Shown one piece after another: positions 8,241-17,011 of a DNA stretch of 63,644 bases (the stretch's first letter is position 1; each line of letters starts with the position of its first letter). The notes beneath the pieces are model-generated. The model was not told where the DNA came from. It searched no databases and saw nothing but the letters and a program-made list of their open reading frames with translations. Location of the stretch: positions 1-63,644 of the forward strand of contig VXNF01000031.1 in the NCBI GenBank assembly GCA_009840735.1, read 5' to 3'. The DNA comes from Acidimicrobiia bacterium (lineage in GTDB: Bacteria; Actinomycetota; Acidimicrobiia; Acidimicrobiales; CATQHL01). Both the position numbers and the translations under genes were made by a program.

Positions 8241-8998
8241 CGGTGGCCGGCTCGCTCTGGAGCACCGCGCCGGGCGCCGACGCAGCCGACTCCACCGAGG
8301 TCCAGAACTGCAGCGACGACCAAGACTTCTGCTCGAAGCTCACCGTCGAGCGCCCGGCAGTCGAAGAGCGCCCGCCGGAGAACACCAGCGGCAGCCTCAA
8401 CTACTGCGGGCCGTTCTACCTCCAGGACGACGGCACCTACAACGTGGACTTGTGCGACCGCGATGGGCGCTACATCCAGACCCTCAACGTCTCGCCGCGC
8501 AAGCCGCCGCCTCGGCCCTCTCGGACCAGCGTCATCTCCTCGGCGATGGGAGCGCTGAACCCGCCTCGACCGAAGATCCACACCTCGCCGAGCCACCGCA
8601 AGGGGCTGTTGGTGCAGACCCCCACCTGGCTCTGGCTGTCGCCGTCCTACTGGCGCACCTACAGCACAACGATCATGGTGATGGGATACGTCGTCACGAT
8701 CTTCGCCACACCCACGACGGTGCGCTGGAAGATGGGCAACGGCGATTCGATCACCTGCATCGGCCCGGGCACCCCCTGGGTCGCGGGCTTCGGCGACTCT
8801 CTCAGCACCTGTAAGTACACCTACCGGCACTCCTCCGACGGCAAGCCGGGGGACCGCTACAAGATCACCGCCATCGTCACCTTCGTGGGCAGCTTCACGA
8901 CCGTCGGCCTCGGCGGCATGCGCGGCCCTCTGGGCGCGGTGACCCGCAAGTCCTCGATCCGGGCGCCGGTGGCGGAGATCCAGGGCCTCATCGTGTGA
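8132..8998 (+). CDS. Secreted PKD-like protein
   Basis: A 288-residue protein starting at ATG behind AGGAAGG. A twin-arginine-rich start and hydrophobic segment (AAHAVVAVVTVAGSL) end near APGADAAD, a likely Sec cleavage site. Two cysteine-containing stretches follow (QNCSDDQDFC, NYCGPFYL...DLCD). The C-terminal half carries PTWLWLSPSYW, then WKMGNGDSITCIGPGTPW and CKYTYRHSS, the pattern of PKD-like domains found in secreted actinobacterial proteins next to pilus or cell-wall loci. The start lies inside the upstream lipoprotein gene. Exact role unknown; cell-surface location is inferred. Confidence 0.75.
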   Translation: MHHPAQHSRTPNSDRRPRGPNRRRGQRAAHAVVAVVTVAGSLWSTAPGADAADSTEVQNCSDDQDFCSKLTVERPAVEERPPENTSGSLNYCGPFYLQDDGTYNVDLCDRDGRYIQTLNVSPRKPPPRPSRTSVISSAMGALNPPRPKIHTSPSHRKGLLVQTPTWLWLSPSYWRTYSTTIMVMGYVVTIFATPTTVRWKMGNGDSITCIGPGTPWVAGFGDSLSTCKYTYRHSSDGKPGDRYKITAIVTFVGSFTTVGLGGMRGPLGAVTRKSSIRAPVAEIQGLIV

Positions 8999-9067
8999 CG
9001 GGGCAGGCGGCAGCGGGCCTCCGGTGCCATAGGCTCGGGCGGACCCAGCCAGGCATCGGAGGCCCGC

Positions 9068-10057
9068 ATGTTCACCGCCCTGCTGCTGCAGAAGACCGAC
9101 GACGGATTCCGTTGCGACATCGCCGAGTTGGCCGAGGACCGACTCCCCGATCTCGCCGTGACCGTCGCGGTGGAGTACTCCACGGTCAACTACAAGGACG
9201 GCCTCGCGATCTGCAACGGAGCGCCGGTGGTGCGAGCCTGGCCGCTGGTGCCCGGCATCGACCTCGCCGGCACCGTCGAGGCCAGCGAACACCCCGACTG
9301 GCGACCCGGCGACCGCGTCACCGCCAACGGCTGGGACCTGGGCGAGAAGCACTGGGGCGGCATGGCCACCAAAGCCCGCGTGGACGGAGCCTGGCTGACG
9401 CGGCTGCCCGAGAGCATCGACACCCGCGCCGCGGCCGCCATCGGCACCGCTGGCTACACCGCCATGCTGTGTGTGATGGCGCTGGAGGACAACGGCACGG
9501 GTCCCGGCGACGGGCCGGTCGTCGTCACCGGGGCCGCCGGGGGCGTAGGCAGCGTGACGGTGGCCGTGCTGGCGAAACTGGGCTACGAGGTGGTGGCCTC
9601 CACCGGACGGGCCGACAGCGAGAGCGACTACCTGCGCCGCCTCGGCGCCACCGAGATCATCGACCGCAGCGAGTTGAGCGAGCCCGGCGGACGGCCCATG
9701 GCGAGGCCGCGCTGGGCGGCCGGGGTGGACACCGTCGGCAGCCACACGCTCGTGAACCTCATCGCGGCGCTCGAGCCCGAGGGCCGCGTCGCCGCGTGCG
9801 GTCTGGCCGGCGGCTCGGACCTCCCCGGCACCGTGTACCCCTTCATCCTCCGAGGTGTGAGCCTGCTGGGCGTCAACTGCGTCTACCAGCCGGCACCCCG
9901 ACGGGCCGAAGCCTGGAACCGGCTCGCCAGCGATCTCGATAGCGAGACTCTGGAATCGATCACCTCGGAGGTGGCCCTAGCAGAGGTACCCCGCGTGGCC
10001 GCCGACATCCTGGCGGGGAAGGTTCGGGGCCGGGCCGTGGTAGACGTGAACGCCTGA
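9068..10057 (+). CDS. acuI: Acrylyl-CoA reductase-type quinone oxidoreductase (AcuI/YhdH)
   Basis: Zinc-free medium-chain dehydrogenase that reduces acrylyl-CoA to propionyl-CoA with NADPH and detoxifies acrylate in DMSP or 3-hydroxypropionate metabolism. 329 residues; start ATG 6 bp after GGAGG. Family marks are VNYKDGLAICNG, PLVPGIDLAGTVE, GWDLGEKHWGG, the Rossmann motif VTGAAGGVGS, and GVDTVGSHTLVNLIA near the C-terminus. Flanking genes are unrelated, so the physiological substrate cannot be fixed from context. Confidence 0.9.
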   Translation: MFTALLLQKTDDGFRCDIAELAEDRLPDLAVTVAVEYSTVNYKDGLAICNGAPVVRAWPLVPGIDLAGTVEASEHPDWRPGDRVTANGWDLGEKHWGGMATKARVDGAWLTRLPESIDTRAAAAIGTAGYTAMLCVMALEDNGTGPGDGPVVVTGAAGGVGSVTVAVLAKLGYEVVASTGRADSESDYLRRLGATEIIDRSELSEPGGRPMARPRWAAGVDTVGSHTLVNLIAALEPEGRVAACGLAGGSDLPGTVYPFILRGVSLLGVNCVYQPAPRRAEAWNRLASDLDSETLESITSEVALAEVPRVAADILAGKVRGRAVVDVNA

Positions 10058-10244
10058 CCCCCGTGGTTCGGGCCCGCCGCGCCGCAGGGTCCCGCCGCGG
10101 CGACCCGAACGGCTGACCCTCACCCCGCCGAGCCGGTACGCTGCTTGGCGGCAGCCCGGCGGGCGGCGCAAGCCGGTGCCGTTCGGGCGCAGCCGATCGA
10201 GCCCGATCGATCGGAATCCACGCTTCGAGCACGGGAGGGGTCCG

Positions 10245-11123
10245 GTGGGCTACTTCGCACGATCCTGGGAACTCGGCAAGACGTCTTGGCGTGTTCTGCG
10301 CAAGGACAAGGAACTGCTGTGGCTACCCGTCCTGGGCGGCTTGGCGGCGCTGATCATCGCCGGCGTCGTCTTCGGCCTGATCGTGCTCATCGACTACGAC
10401 CCGGCCATCGGGTGGATCGACTTCGAGGTGAGCGGGGGATCGAGGTGGCTGGTCTTCCTGGGAGTCGTCGCCAGCACCATCGCCGTCTACTTCTTCCAGG
10501 GCGCCCTGGTCCACGGCGCCCGCGAGCGGCTCACCGGTGGCGACCCCACGGTGGCCAGCGCCATCCGCGGCGCCTCGGGCCGCTTCGGCACCATCGCCGT
10601 GTGGGCGATCATCGCCGTCGTGGTGGGCATCATCATCAACTCGATCCAGGCGGCGGCCCGCGACCGCGCCGGTTTCGCGGGGGCGCTGCTCGGCGGCCTC
10701 CTGGACCTGGCGTGGCGGGTGATGACGTTCCTGGTCATGCCGATCATCATCGCCGAGCGCGTCGGCGCGTTCGGGGCCCTCGGGCGCTCCAAGAACCTGC
10801 TGCGACGGACCTGGGGCGAGAACCTGATCGCCCAGGCGGGGCTCTCCATCGTGGGATTCGTCCTGATGGCGCCCGGACTGCTCATCGCCATCTTGCTGGG
10901 CACGGGGCCGCTGGGCATCTTCGGCGTCATCGTGGGCGGCCTGCTGATGATCCTCGGCGCCGTGGTGGCCTCGGCGCTGAGCGCCGTGTACCAGACGGCG
11001 CTCTACGAGTACGCCACGACCGGCGAGTCCCCGGCCGAGTTCGCCGAGGTCGACCTGGGCCGGTCGTTCGGCCACCGCGACCGCCGCAGCAACTGGGGCC
11101 AGCCCGGCCGGTACCGTACGTAG
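10245..11123 (+). CDS. DUF6159-like integral membrane protein
   Basis: A 292-residue protein with about six membrane helices. The chosen GTG sits five bases after a strong GGGAGGGG site and gives the start VGYFARSWELGKTSWRVLRKDKELL, typical of this family of unknown function. A GTG/ATG further upstream in the same frame would add 23 charged residues and is less likely. Hydrophobic blocks cover ~30-52, ~70-95, ~115-135, ~150-172, ~195-225 and ~230-260. No catalytic motif is seen. Confidence 0.75.
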   Translation: MGYFARSWELGKTSWRVLRKDKELLWLPVLGGLAALIIAGVVFGLIVLIDYDPAIGWIDFEVSGGSRWLVFLGVVASTIAVYFFQGALVHGARERLTGGDPTVASAIRGASGRFGTIAVWAIIAVVVGIIINSIQAAARDRAGFAGALLGGLLDLAWRVMTFLVMPIIIAERVGAFGALGRSKNLLRRTWGENLIAQAGLSIVGFVLMAPGLLIAILLGTGPLGIFGVIVGGLLMILGAVVASALSAVYQTALYEYATTGESPAEFAEVDLGRSFGHRDRRSNWGQPGRYRT

Positions 11124-11126
11124 CCT

Positions 11127-11146
11127 CCCCGCTCCCCCAGGCGGGG
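11127..11146. terminator. Hairpin between convergent genes
   Basis: CCCCGC (11127-11132) and GCGGGG (11141-11146) form a 6-bp GC stem with an 8-base loop. It sits four bases after the DUF6159 gene stop and just before the 3' end of the opposing SDR gene. No U tract, so intrinsic termination is only suggested. Confidence 0.35.
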
Positions 11147-11154
11147 GGCGGGCA

Positions 11155-11919
11155 CTACACGTCGAGCCAGTCGGGGCGGTCCGAGACGCCCTGGACGGTC
11201 CAGCCACCGTCCACGACGATGCACTGCCCGGTGATGTAGGAGGCCTCCTCACTCGCCAGGAAGACCGCGGGGCGGGCGATCTCGGCTGCGTCGGCGAGGC
11301 GGTCCAGCGGGACCTCCAGGAGCATCCAGTCCTCGGTGAGCGAGCCGTCGTCGAGCGCCTGCTGCACCAGGGGCGTCCGGGTGAAGCCGGGGGCGACGGC
11401 GTTGACCCTGATGTTGTGCGGCGCCGCCTCCACCGCCAGCGAGCGGGTCAGTCCGAGGAGCCCTGCCTTGGCCGCCGAGTAGGGGGCGCGCCCAGGAATG
11501 CCCACGAACCCAGCCGCGCTCGAGATCGACACGATGGCGCCGCCGCCGACCTTGCGCATCTCGGGAATGGCCGCGGCGCTGCACAGGAAGGCGCCCCGCA
11601 GGTGGACGCCGATCACGAGGTCCCAGACCTCGGGGTCCATTAGATGAGTCGGGGCGGCTCGCTGGATGCCTGCGTTGTTGAACAGCGCGTCGAGACGGCC
11701 GAGGCGGTCCAGCACCTCCGCAGTGGCGTCGCCCACTGCGGAGGCGTCGGCCACATCGACTGCGAGGTCCAAGATTCCCGGGCGCTCCTCGACGGGCGCA
11801 GCCACGTCGAAGGAGGCGACCGCGGCGCCTCGCCGGACCATCTCCTCGGCGATCGCCCCGCCGATCCCGCGCGACCCCCCGGTGACGATCGCCACCCTGC
11901 CCTCGAACTCGCCGGTCAT
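11155..11919 (-). CDS. SDR family oxidoreductase
   Basis: A 254-residue short-chain dehydrogenase: TGGSRGIG cofactor motif (residues ~13-20), NNAG at ~83, catalytic Ser in SISSAAG, and YSAAK (Tyr/Lys pair). The D in SFDVAAP after beta-2 favours NAD over NADP. The C-terminus has the usual TGQCIVVDGGW. It is the last gene of the SDR-hyuA-hyuB operon, overlapping the hyuB stop by ATGA behind a strong GGAGGGAGG site. It probably oxidises or reduces an intermediate of the hydantoinase-type pathway. Confidence 0.88.
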   Translation of the reverse strand: MTGEFEGRVAIVTGGSRGIGGAIAEEMVRRGAAVASFDVAAPVEERPGILDLAVDVADASAVGDATAEVLDRLGRLDALFNNAGIQRAAPTHLMDPEVWDLVIGVHLRGAFLCSAAAIPEMRKVGGGAIVSISSAAGFVGIPGRAPYSAAKAGLLGLTRSLAVEAAPHNIRVNAVAPGFTRTPLVQQALDDGSLTEDWMLLEVPLDRLADAAEIARPAVFLASEEASYITGQCIVVDGGWTVQGVSDRPDWLDV

Positions 11920-13763
11920 GGCCGCCTCCCTCCGGCGGGGAACTCCGGTCCTTCGTCGTGGCCGGCGCGCCGGGCGGCCGTGGCGGCGGCGTCGAGGATG
12001 AAGTCGTCGGCTTCGGCGTCGTGGGTCGCCACCACGCCGTAGTCCCGTTGGGCGCCCTCCACGCTGACGTAGCCGTCCCGCAGGTCGTCCAGCACATGCT
12101 CAAGGCGCCGCGTGAACGGGTGGCCGTACCCGCCGCCTCCCGGCTGGAAGCAGTCCAGCATCTCGCCGCGGCGGATGGCCATGTTGGTGCAGAACATCCC
12201 CACGTTGACCTCCTCGTCGGTGCCGGGGGCGTAGACGAACCTGTTGGGCCGGGCGTCGGCGCCGCCCGCGAAGCCCCACGGACCGAACTTCTCGCCGTCG
12301 CCGAGGTCCGACAGCACCCCGTCGCCGTGGGTGAGGCACCAGCGGCGGGTCACCCCCAGGCCGCCCCGCGACCAGCCGGCGCCGGCGCTGTCGGTCTCCA
12401 TGCGATAGCAGTCGAACAGCACGGGGAACAGGCGCTCCTGCAACTCCACCGGCTGGTTCATGGCCGTGGTTGCGAAGGTGGTCATGGCGGTGGCATTGTC
12501 CTTGCGGGTCGCCCGGCCGCCCCAGCCGCCCTCCAGCCACAGGTACATGACGAACTCCCGCTCAAAGCCGGGCCGCGGGTCATAGCCCGCAGTGATGGTG
12601 TTGATGAGCCCCGTGGGTCCGGCCATGGACCGCTCAGGCGCCAGGTGCATGAACGCCTTCAGCACCAGGTCGCACACCGCCGGGTAGACACCGGCGGCGC
12701 AGCCCGACACCGGCGCGGGAAACTCCACACTCAGCAGCAGCCCCGGCGGCAGCACGAAGTCGATGGCCCGAAACACGCCCTGGTTCATGGGGATGTGCGG
12801 GAAAATCATTTTCATTGTCACGACCGCGGCGGAGAGTGTGACCGACCGCGTCGAGTTCACCGCCCCGGCGGCAGGTGGGCTCGAGCCGGAGAAGTCCATG
12901 GTGGCCCGGTCGCCGTGAACCGTGAGCACCATGTGCGCCGACAGCGGTTGATCGGGGTCGCCGGCGGGGTCGCAGTCCAGGAGCGACTCCACTTCGACGG
13001 GGCCGTCGGGCAGTTCGGCGAACTCGGCGCGCAGCAGGTCCTCGGAGTACTCGATGAACTCGTCCATGGCGGCCAGGATCAACTCGGCGCCGTAGCGGCG
13101 GGCCAGCGCTTGCAGCCGCGACTCGCCGAGGCGCACCGCCCCGATGGATGTCAGCAGGTCGCCGCGTGCGACCTCAGCCATGCGCACGTTGCGCAGGATG
13201 AGGTTCGACACCTCCGGCTGGAACACGCCCTCGCGCACGACGTGGATGGGCGGCACGGCCAAGCCTTCGCCGTAGGAGCTGCGGGAGTTTGAGTCGAACG
13301 TACCCGGCACGTGGCCGCCGATGTCGGTCCAGTGCATGGAGTTCTGCACGAAGCCGGCCAGCGAACCGTCGAAGTAGAACGGCATCACCGCCCGCATGTC
13401 GTTGTGGTGCGTGCCGCCGATGTACGGGTCGTTGATCAGCACCACGTCGCCGGGACGGAAGTACTCCTCGTGGTCGGTGCCGATCCACTCCAGCATCCCC
13501 TTGATGGTGAAGGGGTGGGTCCCGAGGTGGGCGGCCAGGTCGCGCACGCCCGAGGCGATCAGGTCGCCGCGGCGGTTGCTGATCGTGCCGGAGTAGTCGC
13601 CGCCCTCGCTGACCACCAGCGAAAAAGCGGCCCGCATCGTGAGCGCGCTCATCTCATCGACGATGCTGCTGAGGGCGCTGTTGAGCACCTGGAACAGGAC
13701 GGGGTCTCGCCGGCGCAGACTCGCCGGTTCCGTTGCCGCGGCTTGCACGACTCGCAGGCTCAT
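11916..13763 (-). CDS. hyuB: Hydantoinase B/oxoprolinase family subunit (HyuB-like)
   Basis: A 615-residue beta subunit of the ATP-dependent hydantoinase/5-oxoprolinase/acetone carboxylase family. Visible motifs: VLNSALSSIVDEM, RAAFSLVVSEGGDYSGTI, NDPYIGGTHHNDM (metal/active-site block), HWTDIGGHVPGTF, and GGGGYGHPFTRRLEHVLDDLRDGYVS at the C-terminus. Preceded by GAGGGAGGGA five bases from the ATG, 13 bp after hyuA. The pair acts as a complex. The family splits hydantoins, 5-oxoproline or carboxylates ketones, and the substrate here cannot be told from sequence. Confidence 0.9.
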   Translation of the reverse strand: MSLRVVQAAATEPASLRRRDPVLFQVLNSALSSIVDEMSALTMRAAFSLVVSEGGDYSGTISNRRGDLIASGVRDLAAHLGTHPFTIKGMLEWIGTDHEEYFRPGDVVLINDPYIGGTHHNDMRAVMPFYFDGSLAGFVQNSMHWTDIGGHVPGTFDSNSRSSYGEGLAVPPIHVVREGVFQPEVSNLILRNVRMAEVARGDLLTSIGAVRLGESRLQALARRYGAELILAAMDEFIEYSEDLLRAEFAELPDGPVEVESLLDCDPAGDPDQPLSAHMVLTVHGDRATMDFSGSSPPAAGAVNSTRSVTLSAAVVTMKMIFPHIPMNQGVFRAIDFVLPPGLLLSVEFPAPVSGCAAGVYPAVCDLVLKAFMHLAPERSMAGPTGLINTITAGYDPRPGFEREFVMYLWLEGGWGGRATRKDNATAMTTFATTAMNQPVELQERLFPVLFDCYRMETDSAGAGWSRGGLGVTRRWCLTHGDGVLSDLGDGEKFGPWGFAGGADARPNRFVYAPGTDEEVNVGMFCTNMAIRRGEMLDCFQPGGGGYGHPFTRRLEHVLDDLRDGYVSVEGAQRDYGVVATHDAEADDFILDAAATAARRAGHDEGPEFPAGGRRP

Positions 13764-13776
13764 GGGAGTCCCTCCC

Positions 13777-15852
13777 TCACTCGGATCGGGTCATCTGCAG
13801 GTTGCCGAGCCGGTCCGCCTCGACCTCCCAGTGCGGCGGCACCCAGGTGGTGGAGTCCTCCTGCGTCAGGATCAGCGGCCCCGAAAGGCGGCTGCCGGCG
13901 TGCAAGCGGGCGCGTTCAGCGAGGCGCGCCGCCACGGTGCCGGCGCGGGTCAGCACCGGAACCTCCTTGGTGCTCAGCGGCGCTGTCGAGCCGCGGAACG
14001 GCAGGTGAGGGCGCTCGGAGCGACGGACGCCGCGTACCCGCAGCGCCGAGATCTCCACCGGAATGTCCACCGCCACGGAGTGGAATTGCCGCTCGTACTC
14101 CTCGAAGAACAGCCCGCGGTACTCCTCGGCGAAGCGCTCCGGGACCGCACCGGTCCCCAGACCCACAGTCAGGGCGCGCACCTGGCCGAGGTAGCGAAGA
14201 TCGATGGAGTACTCCAAGCGCTGGCGCTCGGCGCCGACCCCGTCGTCGGCCAACCGCTGGCGCATCGCCTCGCCCAGCCGGTCGAACACCTCCTGCAGGC
14301 GGGCGCGGTCCGCCTCGCCCAACTCGCAGATCAGCGCCTCACCGATGTCGTGGGCGATATCCACGTACAGGCACCCCAGCCCGGAGGTGACCCCCGGCGC
14401 CAACGGGACCACGATCCGAGCAATCCCCAGCACGTCGGCCAACTCGGCGGCCATGAGCGGCCCGGCACCGCCGAAGGGGACCAGGGTGAAGTTGCGCGGG
14501 TCCAGACCGCGCTCGACGGTCACGACGCGTATCGAACGCGCCATGTTGTTGTTGCAGATGTCGATGATCCCCAAGGCGGCGTCAGCCACGCTGAGCCCCA
14601 ACTCGTCGCCGAAGGCACCGACGGCCCGCCGCGCCGCGCCGACGTCGAGGCTGATGCCGCCGGCGAGCGCCACGTCGGCCATGAGGCGTCCCGCCACCAG
14701 GTTGGCGTCGGTGACGGTGGCCTCGGTACCTCCACCGAGGTAGGCGGCGGGGCCGGGGTCGGCGCCGGCGCTCTGGGGCCCCACGTGGGGCAGGCGGCCT
14801 GCGTCGACCCAGGCGATCGACCCGCCGCCGGCACCGATGGTGACGAGGTCGATGGCAGGGAAGCGCGCCGGCTGGCCGAAGCGCGGCGAGAACTCGTGCA
14901 CGATGTCGGCCCGGCCTCCCTGCACGACGGCGATGTCGGCGCTGGTGCCGCCGATGTCCAGCGAGATCACCTCGTCGAGGCCTTCGGCGGACGCCAGCAC
15001 GCCGGCGGCCACGACTCCTCCCGCCACGCCGGTGGAGGCGGCGACGCCCTCGGCGGCCTTGGCGCCCGCGGCCGGACCCGAGGTCAGCAGGCGGGCGGGG
15101 AAGCGCGAGGCGCTCTCGGAGGTCAGCAGCCCTCCCCCGGAGTGCATCACGTACAGGCGACCGCCGAATCCGGCCTCGCGGAGCCGGTCCTCCAGCGCCG
15201 TCAGGTAGTCGCTCACGACCGGGGCCAGGTAGGCGTTCAGCACGGCGGTGGACGTGCGCTCGAACTCAGGGGGTTCGGCCAGCAGAGCCGCGGAGGTGCT
15301 GACGAAGGCGCCGGGAACCTCCGAGCGGACGATCTCCGCCGCTTCGTCCTCATGGACCGGGTTGACGTAGGAGTGCAGGAAGGCGATGGCGAAGGTGCCG
15401 ATGCCGCGCCGTGCCGCCAGCCGGGCCGCGGCGCGCACCTGTTCGGCGTCGAGGGGGACGACGACGTCGCCGGCGTAGTCCAGCCGTTCGCTGATCTCGA
15501 AGCGGTTGCGGCGCGCCACCAGCGGCGGCGGCGGGTCCCACTGGATGTCGTAGGGGTCGCCCCGGTTGTGGCGGCGCAACTCCAGCACGTCCCGGAATCC
15601 CCGCGTGGTCAGCAGGGCGGTGGGGGCGCCGGTCTGGGTGATCACGGCGTTGGTGGCGACGGTGGTCCCGTGGGCGATCGTCTCGATGCAGGACACCTCG
15701 ATGCCCGCCGCGGCGATCGAGTCCAGCACCCCCTGGTCGAACTGAGAGGGCGTCGAGGGCACCTTGGCGATGCGCTGCTCGTCGCCCCGCACGGCGACGA
15801 GGTCGGTGAAGGTCCCGCCCGTGTCGATCCCGACCTGCCAGCCGCCCTGCAT
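13777..15852 (-). CDS. hyuA: Hydantoinase A/oxoprolinase family subunit (HyuA-like)
   Basis: A 691-residue ATPase subunit, partner of HyuB. The N-terminus GIDTGGTFTDLVAV is the ASKHA phosphate-binding motif. Further blocks are AHGTTVATNAVI, SLDIGGTSADIAVVQGG, TIGAGGGSIAWVD, and GPQSAGADPGPAAYLGGG, the last typical of acetone-carboxylase/hydantoinase A proteins. No biotin domain or third subunit (AcxC-like) is nearby, which points away from acetone carboxylase and towards a hydantoinase or oxoprolinase-like reaction. It is separated from the upstream SDR by 135 bp without an obvious terminator. Confidence 0.9.
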   Translation of the reverse strand: MQGGWQVGIDTGGTFTDLVAVRGDEQRIAKVPSTPSQFDQGVLDSIAAAGIEVSCIETIAHGTTVATNAVITQTGAPTALLTTRGFRDVLELRRHNRGDPYDIQWDPPPPLVARRNRFEISERLDYAGDVVVPLDAEQVRAAARLAARRGIGTFAIAFLHSYVNPVHEDEAAEIVRSEVPGAFVSTSAALLAEPPEFERTSTAVLNAYLAPVVSDYLTALEDRLREAGFGGRLYVMHSGGGLLTSESASRFPARLLTSGPAAGAKAAEGVAASTGVAGGVVAAGVLASAEGLDEVISLDIGGTSADIAVVQGGRADIVHEFSPRFGQPARFPAIDLVTIGAGGGSIAWVDAGRLPHVGPQSAGADPGPAAYLGGGTEATVTDANLVAGRLMADVALAGGISLDVGAARRAVGAFGDELGLSVADAALGIIDICNNNMARSIRVVTVERGLDPRNFTLVPFGGAGPLMAAELADVLGIARIVVPLAPGVTSGLGCLYVDIAHDIGEALICELGEADRARLQEVFDRLGEAMRQRLADDGVGAERQRLEYSIDLRYLGQVRALTVGLGTGAVPERFAEEYRGLFFEEYERQFHSVAVDIPVEISALRVRGVRRSERPHLPFRGSTAPLSTKEVPVLTRAGTVAARLAERARLHAGSRLSGPLILTQEDSTTWVPPHWEVEADRLGNLQMTRSE

Positions 15853-15987
15853 CGCCTGCGCCTCTCCCAGTGTCCCGAACCGGCCCCCGCTGGCGGTGAC
15901 GCTACCGCATCACCCCTGTGGGCCGACGTGCCTCGCCAGGCGCAGCGGCCGAGGTGGTTGGGTCGCGGCCGTCATCGCGCCCTCGGC

Positions 15988-16767
15988 TCAGTAGTCCGGG
16001 ATGGCGGCCCGGGCGTGCAGCCCGCCGTCCACTGAGATGACGGTGCCGCTAACGAAGGCAGCGTCACGGGAGCACAGGAAGGAGACCACCCCGGCCACCT
16101 CCTCGGGCGTCCCGACCCGCTCGAGGGCGTGCGAGCGCCCGAGCAGCACCTGGCGCTCCGGCGGGTGCGACGTCTCGAACATGTCGGTGCGGATGTAGCC
16201 CGGCGCCACCGCGTTGACCCGCACCCCCGCAGCCCCCAACTCAAGGGCCAGCCCGCGGGTGAGGTGATTGAGGGCGCCCTTGGCGGCCAGATAGCTGATG
16301 ATGGTCTTGCAGGCGACGAGGCCCATGACCGAACTGACGTTGACCACCGAGGCGTCGCCGCCGGTGCCGCCGGCCGCTGTGCGCAGCGCCGGCTCGAGGG
16401 CGCGCACCAACTCGAAGGCGGCACGCACGTTGATCTCCATGACGTCGTCCCAGTCGGCCCCCTCAAAGCCGGCGATGTCGCCGACCCGCACGATGCCCGC
16501 GTTGTTGACCAGCGCATGGATGGCCGGATGCCCGCTGGCGAGCTGCTCGCAGACCGCGGCGAGCTGCTCACGGTCCGCGAGGTCACAGACCACGACCTCC
16601 GCCTCCCCGCTCTCGGCGCGGATCCCCTCGCAGACACCCGCCAGCAGGTCGCCCCGCGTCGCCACGAGCGAGACACCGAACCCGTCGGCGGCCAGCCGGC
16701 GGGCGATGGCGGCCCCGATGCCCCGGCTCGCCCCCGTAACGACAGCCCAGCGTTGATCGCTTCGCAC
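15988..16767 (-). CDS. SDR family oxidoreductase (FabG-like)
   Basis: A 259-residue short-chain dehydrogenase: TGASRGIGAAIA, NNAGIV, VNVSSVMG, and the C-terminal SGTVISVDGGLH. The YxxxK catalytic pair reads YLAAK. GTG start behind GGGGAGG. It is the first gene of the minus-strand hyu operon and is divergent from the RamB-like regulator, so it is the best candidate for direct control by that regulator. Confidence 0.88.
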   Translation of the reverse strand: MRSDQRWAVVTGASRGIGAAIARRLAADGFGVSLVATRGDLLAGVCEGIRAESGEAEVVVCDLADREQLAAVCEQLASGHPAIHALVNNAGIVRVGDIAGFEGADWDDVMEINVRAAFELVRALEPALRTAAGGTGGDASVVNVSSVMGLVACKTIISYLAAKGALNHLTRGLALELGAAGVRVNAVAPGYIRTDMFETSHPPERQVLLGRSHALERVGTPEEVAGVVSFLCSRDAAFVSGTVISVDGGLHARAAIPDY

Positions 16768-16907
16768 CGCTTGCCTCCCCGCGTCCGCCCCACCGACGGC
16801 CAGGATCGTAGCGCCGGCCGCAGGCCCGCCGACGCCGGCGAACCGGCGATCTCCGCGGCCCTTCTACCACGCCCCGGCGGCGGCGCATGTTGCCTGGCCT
16901 GTGGAAA

Positions 16908-16928
16908 TTGTCCCCAAGTTGGGAACAA
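16908..16928. promoter_or_regulatory. 21-bp imperfect palindrome, candidate operator
   Basis: TTGTCCCCAA, a central G, then TTGGGAACAA: the arms match at 9 of 10 positions. It lies in the 244-bp gap between the divergent SDR gene (start 16767) and the RamB-like regulator (start 17012). A further GGACAAT at 16933-16939 mirrors ATTGTCC at 16907-16913. Position and symmetry suggest an operator for the adjacent helix-turn-helix protein. Confidence 0.5.
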
Positions 16929-17011
16929 GCGGTGGACAATCAGCGTCGCTCTTGCGGGCAAGAGACGAATCAGCGGTCGCGCCCGCCGCAAGAATCACTA
17001 TTCTTCGGGCC

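Noticed and set aside
7766-9745. 659-codon minus-strand frame
   Set aside because: Runs opposite three well-supported plus-strand genes and shows the Gly/Ala/His-rich composition of an antisense shadow.
13639-16035. 798-codon plus-strand frame opposite hyuA
   Set aside because: His/Gly/Gln-rich shadow of the minus-strand hyuA gene, with no domain signal.
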